Positions 59,467 to 64,000 of a stretch of DNA of 64,000 bases are shown piece after piece. Each line of letters starts with the position of its first letter. Position 1 is the stretch's first letter. Position numbers and translations under genes: made by a program. This stretch comes from Rhabdophis nuchalis. Its lineage: Eukaryota > Chordata > Lepidosauria > Squamata > Natricidae. The stretch is taken from NCBI GenBank assembly GCA_039707465.1, contig CM077644.1:78514875-78578874 (forward strand). Direction: 5' to 3'. The notes beneath the pieces were generated by a model that was given only the letters and a program-made list of their open reading frames with translations, ran no database searches and was not told the origin of the DNA.

Positions 59467-59886
59467 GAACATTGCTATCATAGTCCTTCTTTTCATTCAA
59501 AATAACCCCACCCTGATTCTCTTTAGTATAATAGGGGGATAGAGGGATACTCTGTGTGACTTTTAAGATACTGTTAACTGCAACAATTACATAGAATTTC
59601 TGGAATCCTTCTAATGTCATGCCTCAAAGGGCTGGGAGACCAGAGTTTCCAGCTCCTACTACTACTAATTCTCAACCATTCTTGCCTTGTTCCTGGTAAT
59701 AATACATTAAGCTCTAAAATGGATGTATCTCAGTTAAAAGAATTTTTCTGAACCCCCACACACCCCTAAGTGTAATATTTTGATCCATCTATTTGATCCA
59801 TCTAACCATCAGCTCTTGGCCACTGAAAAGCTGCTCACTCTTTTGCTATACAAATCCAAGCATTGGTTCAAGATCCAGATAAATCC

Positions 59887-60013
59887 GGCTAAAGGGAGGA
59901 GTTTCTGGCTGTGTGCAGGGGGGAAAGAAAGGTAAAGATTTCCCCATTTTGAACTACTTGAGGCTAAAGGGAGGAGTTTCTGGCTGTGTGGAGGGGGGAA
60001 AGAGAAAGGTAAA
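59887..60013 (+). promoter_or_regulatory. CR1 5' UTR tandem monomers
   Basis: A unit of about 50 bp (ggctaaagggaggagtttct ... aaaggtaaa) occurs at 59887-59937 and again at 59962-60013, 75 bp apart start to start. Repeated 5' monomers act as internal promoters in several LINE types; that role here is inference. Confidence 0.55.
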
Positions 60014-60070
60014 ATAAATAATACATTCTAGATTTGTGCGCTTAAGACTGTGATTGTATTTTATTTCAAA

Positions 60071-61078
60071 ATGACTGGCTTAGTTCAATGTAATAACTGT
60101 TTTGCTCCTGTCTTCCGCAGTACTCTTTTCAAATTTGGATACTGTCCCCCTTGCAGACAAATTAATAGATTACATAGACACATAACATATCTTGAATCTG
60201 TAATTTGTGATCTCCAGGCAGAAATTAAGTGTCCAATTCGGCCACTCCACCCTGTGGAGATGCCACACTACCAGCCTCCCCTACCGCAAAGATCCCACAG
60301 AAGAAGAGCAGCCTGGACAACTGTGGGATCTGGCAGGGTGAGAGCTGTGACCCACAAACACAAAACTTTTGCTGTGTCCCAGCATAACAGATATAGCGCC
60401 CTTGCTGATCTTAATGGGGACACTAAAGTGACAGGTCAAGGTAATAATGACGACTCAAATAAGCAGTGGATTGTGGTCCAAAGTGAAGAGCCTACTTCAG
60501 AAATGCAAAAGTGTGAACCAGGGATCATGCATCAGTCACACAACAAGAGCAAGGTACCCAAAAAGAGAAGTCACCTCCTGATTGGTGACTCAATCGTAAG
60601 AGATGTAAACTTAGGTAAGGATATGGAGGTTTTGAAAGATGTCAGATGTTTACCGGGTGCTACAGTCAGCAGAGACAAGAGGCGTATTCTTAAGATAGTC
60701 AAGAATGCAAGTAAGGACTGTAAAGTTGATGCTATTATACATCTTGGCACAAATGATCTGTCCCATAAAGATGTAGCTTCTGTGCAGAATGATTTCCAGA
60801 GTTTGGGGTACGAACTTAGTAGTACAGGTTGTAGGCTTATCTTCTCAGAGGTTATACCAGTATACAAGGAACAAAAAGGAAAGGGCCAGCGCATAGCAGA
60901 GTTTAATGTGTGGCTAAAGGAGTGGTGTAAAAAGGAAGGCTTTGGTCTTATTAGTCATGATGCCTGCAGCTGGTCCAATGATAAACTGTACAAAAGAGAT
61001 GGTTTGCACCCATCCAAGAAAGGGACTGAGTTACTTGGCACTAAATTCACAGATTTCCTGGCTAAACATTTAAACTGA
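60071..61078 (+). CDS. CR1 ORF1 protein: zinc-binding motif, coiled coil, SGNH esterase domain
   Basis: 335 residues from the first ATG; the frame is also open a few codons upstream (GTG at 60050) but has no ATG there. Residues 7-28 hold C-X2-C-X14-C-X2-C, a zinc-ribbon-like motif; a zinc-finger motif is known in turtle CR1 ORF1. Residues about 30-53 are a short amphipathic helix (INRLHRHITYLESVICDLQAEI), then a basic, proline-rich linker. Residues about 166-334 are an SGNH/GDSL-type hydrolase: GDS at 172-174 with nucleophile Ser174, the glycine block PGA at 195-197, GTND at 226-229 with Asn228, and DGLH at 310-313 giving Asp310 and His313. All catalytic residues are present. Such esterase ORF1s occur in CR1-group LINEs; their role is not settled, with lipid or membrane association proposed. 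The protein likely binds element RNA. The stop codon follows directly on a slippery heptamer. Confidence 0.9.
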   Translation: MTGLVQCNNCFAPVFRSTLFKFGYCPPCRQINRLHRHITYLESVICDLQAEIKCPIRPLHPVEMPHYQPPLPQRSHRRRAAWTTVGSGRVRAVTHKHKTFAVSQHNRYSALADLNGDTKVTGQGNNDDSNKQWIVVQSEEPTSEMQKCEPGIMHQSHNKSKVPKKRSHLLIGDSIVRDVNLGKDMEVLKDVRCLPGATVSRDKRRILKIVKNASKDCKVDAIIHLGTNDLSHKDVASVQNDFQSLGYELSSTGCRLIFSEVIPVYKEQKGKGQRIAEFNVWLKEWCKKEGFGLISHDACSWSNDKLYKRDGLHPSKKGTELLGTKFTDFLAKHLN

Positions 61079-61124
61079 ATAGTGGGGACAGAGAATCAAT
61101 AGATAAAGAATATTTCTGTCCCCA
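61069..61124 (+). promoter_or_regulatory. Candidate -1 ribosomal frameshift signal between CR1 ORF1 and ORF2
   Basis: 61069-61075 is TTTAAAC, in phase as T_TTA_AAC with the ORF1 codons, immediately before the ORF1 stop TGA (61076-61078). After 7 nt, TGGGGACAGA (61083-61092) pairs perfectly with TCTGTCCCCA (61115-61124), a 10-bp stem (6 GC pairs) around a 22-nt loop. A -1 slip enters the ORF2 frame, which is closed by a TAA at 61063-61065 and open afterwards. Function is inferred from the arrangement. Confidence 0.65.
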
Positions 61125-61236
61125 GCAAACTAAAATTCATAGGGTTATCAGTGCATGTAACATAGATAATTGTGCAGGTAATATTATCAACACTGCTGTC
61201 AAGCAAAACCAAACAATTAACAGTGGGTGCCATACC

Positions 61237-64000
61237 ATGTACATGAACCATACAAGTGGCAAAGAAATAGGGGCAAAGAGAACCATAGTCAGGCATAACA
61301 CAGGTTTCGTAGACAGAAAACACAGGGTCAATCAAAATGGACTCAAATGTCTATACACCAATGCACAGAGTATGAGGAATAAACAGGGTGAATTAGAAAT
61401 TCAAGTAAATGAGGGCAGATACGATATTGTTGCCATTACAGAAACTTGGTGGGATGAAACCCACAAATGGAACATACAGCTAGAAGGATTTAAATTATTT
61501 AAAAGAAATAGACCAAATAAAAGAGGAGGTGGAGTTGCACTATATATAAGAAATAATTACATCTCTACAGAAATAGAGCACAACAATGATGAGAACTATC
61601 TTGAATGTATTTGGGTCAATATTAAAGGTTGGGGGGGGAATGATATTGTCATAGGTCTATACTACAGGCCACCCAACCAAGCAGAGGAAGTGGATGTACT
61701 TTTTGCTAACCAGCTAACTAAGGTATGTAGGAAGCACACTGCAATAGTAATGGGAGATTTTAACTACCCTGACATCAATTGGGAAACAAACTCTGCACCA
61801 AGTGGAAGATCCAACAGGTTCCTAACAAACCTAGCAGACAACTTTGTTTCCCAAAAGGTAGAGAAGGGAACAAGGGGATCGGCAATATTGGACTTAATTC
61901 TCACTAACAGAGAGGAAATGATAGAAGGTGTAGAAGCTACAGGAACTTTGGGGGCAAGCGATCATGAAATACTGGAATTCAACATTATGCAAACAAAAGT
62001 AGTTGAACAAAGTCAAACTAGAGTCTTAGACTTCAAGAGAGCTAATTTCAATAAACTCAGAGAGAGCTTGGGAAGGATTCCATGGATGAGAATCCTCAAG
62101 GGGAAAACAACTCAAGAAGCTTGGGAAATTTTGAAAAATGAGATTATAAAAGCCCAGTCCAGCGCAATACCAATGAAGAAGAAAAATAACAGTTCCCAAA
62201 AGAAACCAGCATGGCTGCATAAAGAACTCTCTGACAAATTGAAAGACAAAAAGGATAAATATAAAAAGTGGAAAAAGGGGGACATAACCAAGGCAAAATA
62301 TCAGCAAATAGCCCGAGCCTGTAAAGATGAAGTGAGGAAAGCTAAGGCTCACAATGAAGAAAGGCTTGCCAAAAAAGTAAAAAATAACAAAAAAAGCTTC
62401 TTCCAACATGTTAAAAATAAGAAAAAAGTTAAGGAAACAATTGGTCCACTGCTGGGAGAAAATGGCAAGAAGATGATAAGCAACAGGGAGAAAGCAGAAC
62501 TATTTAACTCTTTTTTTGCATCTGTCTTTACACAAAGGGATAAAACAGTCCAATCAATCAAAAACAGCACCACAAATATCAGATTAGGAACACAAGTTGA
62601 AATAGGGAAGAAAATGGTAAGTGAGCACCTGTCTGCCCTGGACGAGTTCAAATCACCAGGACCGGATGGATTACACCCCAGGGTTCTGAAGGAACTGGCA
62701 GACGAGATCTCAGAACCACTGAACTATATCTTTCAGAGATCCTGGAGCACCGGGGAACTGCCAGAAGACTGGAAAAGAGCAGATGTGGTTCCCATCTTCA
62801 AAAAAGGAAAAAAAACAGATCCAGGAAACTATAGACCCATCAGCCTGACCTCAATACCAGGAAAGATTCTGGAAAAGATAATTAAACAACAAATAAGTGA
62901 ACACCTAGAAGCAAACAAAGTAATAGCCAAAAGCCAACATGGGTTTGTCAAAAACAGATCATGCCAGACGAATCTAATTGCATTCTTTGACAAAGTAACA
63001 AAATCAGTGGACCAGAGGAATGCTGTTGATATAATTTACCTGGACTTCAGTAAGGCATTTGATAAAGTAGACCATAACCTACTATTAGATAAAGTAGAAA
63101 ATTGTGGGTTAGACAGCAGCACCACCAAATGGATTCGTAACTGGCTGACCAACCGCACTCAACGTGTAGTCCTCAATGGAACTGCATCTACATGGAAGGA
63201 AGTATGCAGTGGAGTCCCCCAAGGCTCTGTTTTAGGCCCAGTACTCTTTAACATCTTCATCAACGATTTGGATGAGGGGATAAATGGGGAACTCATCAAA
63301 TTCGCAGACGACACCAAGCTGGCAGGAATAGCCAACACTCCAGAAGATAGGCTTAAGATACAGAAGGATCTAGACAAACTTGAACATTGGGCAATGTCTA
63401 ATAAAATGAAATTCAATTGTGAAAAAAGTAAGGTCCTACATATAGGCAAGAAAAACCAAATGCACAAGTACAGTATAGGTGGTACCTTGCTCAATAGTAG
63501 CAACTGTGAGAGGGATCTCGGAATCCTAGTGGACAACCATTTAAATATGAGCCAGCAGTGTGCAGCAGCTGCCAAAAAAGCCAACACAGTTCTAGGCTGC
63601 ATCAACAGAGGGATAGAATCTAGATCGCGTGAAGTGTTAATGCCACTGTATAGTGCCTTGGTAAGGCCACACTTGGAATACTGCATACAGTTTTGGTCGC
63701 CACGATGTAGAAAAGATGTGGAGACTCTGGAAAGAGTGCAAAGAAGAGCAACCAAGATGATTAGAGGACTGGAGACTAAGACATATGAAGAACGGCTGCA
63801 GGAGCTGGGTATGTCTAGTTTGATGAAGAGAAGGACCAGGGGAGACATGATAGCAGTGTTCCGATATCTCAGAGGGTGCCACAAAGAAGAGGGAGTCAAA
63901 CTTTTCTCCAAGGCACCTGGGGGCAGGACAAGGAGCAATGGGTGGAAACTAACCAAGGAGAGAAGCAACTTAGAACTAAGGAGAAATTTCCTAACAGTAA
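61237..64000 (+). CDS. CR1 ORF2 polyprotein: endonuclease and reverse transcriptase (3' end outside window)
   Basis: From the first in-frame ATG (61237; another at 61243) the frame runs 921 codons to the window edge without a stop. It is also open upstream to 61066. Endonuclease, about residues 37-250: CLYTNAQSMRNK, TETWW with catalytic Glu69, GGGVALYIR, GLYYRPPN, MGDFNYPD (Asp174, Asn176) and SDH at 241-243. A lysine-rich region follows. Reverse transcriptase: KSPGPDGLHPRVL, NYRPISLTSIPGKILEKII, QHGFVKNRSCQTNL, YLDFSKAFDKVDH (Asp603), SGVPQGSVLGPVLFNIFINDL and FADD at 689-692 (Asp691, Asp692). The CR1 C-terminal region (ALVRPHLEYCIQFWSP, LERVQRRATKMIRGL) is also intact. The protein would nick target DNA and copy its RNA in the nucleus. 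The true start is uncertain: ATG reinitiation or a -1 frameshift from ORF1. Minus-strand frames inside this region (62026-62651, 63159-63968) are shadows. Confidence 0.92.
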   Translation, partial: MYMNHTSGKEIGAKRTIVRHNTGFVDRKHRVNQNGLKCLYTNAQSMRNKQGELEIQVNEGRYDIVAITETWWDETHKWNIQLEGFKLFKRNRPNKRGGGVALYIRNNYISTEIEHNNDENYLECIWVNIKGWGGNDIVIGLYYRPPNQAEEVDVLFANQLTKVCRKHTAIVMGDFNYPDINWETNSAPSGRSNRFLTNLADNFVSQKVEKGTRGSAILDLILTNREEMIEGVEATGTLGASDHEILEFNIMQTKVVEQSQTRVLDFKRANFNKLRESLGRIPWMRILKGKTTQEAWEILKNEIIKAQSSAIPMKKKNNSSQKKPAWLHKELSDKLKDKKDKYKKWKKGDITKAKYQQIARACKDEVRKAKAHNEERLAKKVKNNKKSFFQHVKNKKKVKETIGPLLGENGKKMISNREKAELFNSFFASVFTQRDKTVQSIKNSTTNIRLGTQVEIGKKMVSEHLSALDEFKSPGPDGLHPRVLKELADEISEPLNYIFQRSWSTGELPEDWKRADVVPIFKKGKKTDPGNYRPISLTSIPGKILEKIIKQQISEHLEANKVIAKSQHGFVKNRSCQTNLIAFFDKVTKSVDQRNAVDIIYLDFSKAFDKVDHNLLLDKVENCGLDSSTTKWIRNWLTNRTQRVVLNGTASTWKEVCSGVPQGSVLGPVLFNIFINDLDEGINGELIKFADDTKLAGIANTPEDRLKIQKDLDKLEHWAMSNKMKFNCEKSKVLHIGKKNQMHKYSIGGTLLNSSNCERDLGILVDNHLNMSQQCAAAAKKANTVLGCINRGIESRSREVLMPLYSALVRPHLEYCIQFWSPRCRKDVETLERVQRRATKMIRGLETKTYEERLQELGMSSLMKRRTRGDMIAVFRYLRGCHKEEGVKLFSKAPGGRTRSNGWKLTKERSNLELRRNFLTV

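Larger units (their letters stand above)
58655..59500 (-). mobile_element. CR1 LINE 3' part, antisense, split by a hAT
   Basis: Antisense CR1 from agtctaacacactgctcacg through tctggaggcaagccattcca and agctctaggttggttctccc to gatattggaacattg, then it resumes after the inserted element with ctatcatagtccttcttttc (59475 on). This matches the order in the CR1 at 63800-63960 and its 3' end at 18590. Confidence 0.8.
59887..64000 (+). mobile_element. CR1 LINE, 5' end through most of ORF2, apparently intact
   Basis: The order is 5' UTR with two tandem monomers (59887-60013), ORF1 (60071-61078), a candidate frameshift site (61069-61124) and ORF2 (open to 64000). The 3' end lies outside the window; by comparison with 18173-18590, about 50 codons and a short 3' UTR are missing. 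Neither ORF contains a stop or frameshift inside the window, unlike all other LINE copies here, so this copy is young and may be able to move. Confidence 0.9.

Noticed and set aside
60050..60070. GTG at 60050 as the ORF1 start
   Set aside because: Non-ATG starts are rare in eukaryotes, and the first ATG at 60071 sits just before the zinc-binding motif.
61076..61102. Stop-codon readthrough as the link from ORF1 to ORF2
   Set aside because: Frame 0 after the TGA meets TAG at 61100-61102 and is not the ORF2 frame.
63159..63968. 269-codon minus-strand frame
   Set aside because: Shadow of the intact CR1 ORF2 on the plus strand; no domain of its own. The same holds for 62026-62409 and 62349-62651.

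Overview
The window is vertebrate nuclear DNA packed with transposable elements, most likely from a squamate reptile and plausibly a snake. The evidence is the mix of repeats: chicken-type CR1 LINEs, L2-type LINEs, a BovB-like fragment, tRNA-headed SINEs with BovB-like or L2-like tails, many small hAT-type elements, a Helitron, and LINE 3' tails that have grown into tetra- and pentanucleotide microsatellites. I recognise no host exon, tRNA or rRNA gene. The background is AT-rich and looks intergenic or intronic. Nearly every long reading frame belongs to a retrotransposon or is a chance frame inside a repeat.

Layout. 1-17 kb: SINE and LINE scraps, hAT-type elements and long unannotated AT-rich stretches; one hAT-type element (6807-8401) contains an L1-like retrotransposon. 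17-24 kb: a perfect hairpin MITE, a CR1 3' end, and an ORF1-only L1-like element (20089-21914) interrupted by an L2 that is itself joined to a piece of another LINE. 24-31 kb: a nested stack (26285-28685) holding a 2.1 kb L2 with a long reverse-transcriptase frame. 31-46 kb: many hAT-type and Tc/mariner-like MITEs, CR1 and L2 remnants, and an internally deleted LINE that keeps its endonuclease. 46-48 kb: a stretch almost free of recognisable repeats. 49-52 kb: an L1-like element with one intact ORF1 (284 aa), its own CpG-rich 5' region and poly(A) signal, and no ORF2. 52-59.5 kb: nested DNA transposons, a Helitron, a SINE, LINE remnants. 59.9-64 kb: the 5' and main part of a CR1 retrotransposon whose ORF1 and ORF2 are both open; the last part of ORF2 and the 3' end lie beyond the window.

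Two results stand out. First, the CR1 has a textbook-shaped -1 ribosomal frameshift signal exactly at the ORF1/ORF2 junction: heptamer T_TTA_AAC in phase directly before the ORF1 stop, a 7-nt spacer, then a perfect 10-bp stem. The -1 frame is the ORF2 frame and it is open without a break into the endonuclease. This suggests ORF2 protein may be made as an ORF1-ORF2 fusion. Second, four separate L1-like insertions all run straight from ORF1 into a short 3' UTR with no ORF2, and three have clear target-site duplications. This is the layout of the mammalian HAL1 (half-L1) elements, and implies a non-autonomous family that was mobilised in this form.

Many boundaries rest on target-site duplications read directly in the sequence. 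Superfamily names come from terminal motifs, duplication length and protein motifs I recognise; no database search was possible.
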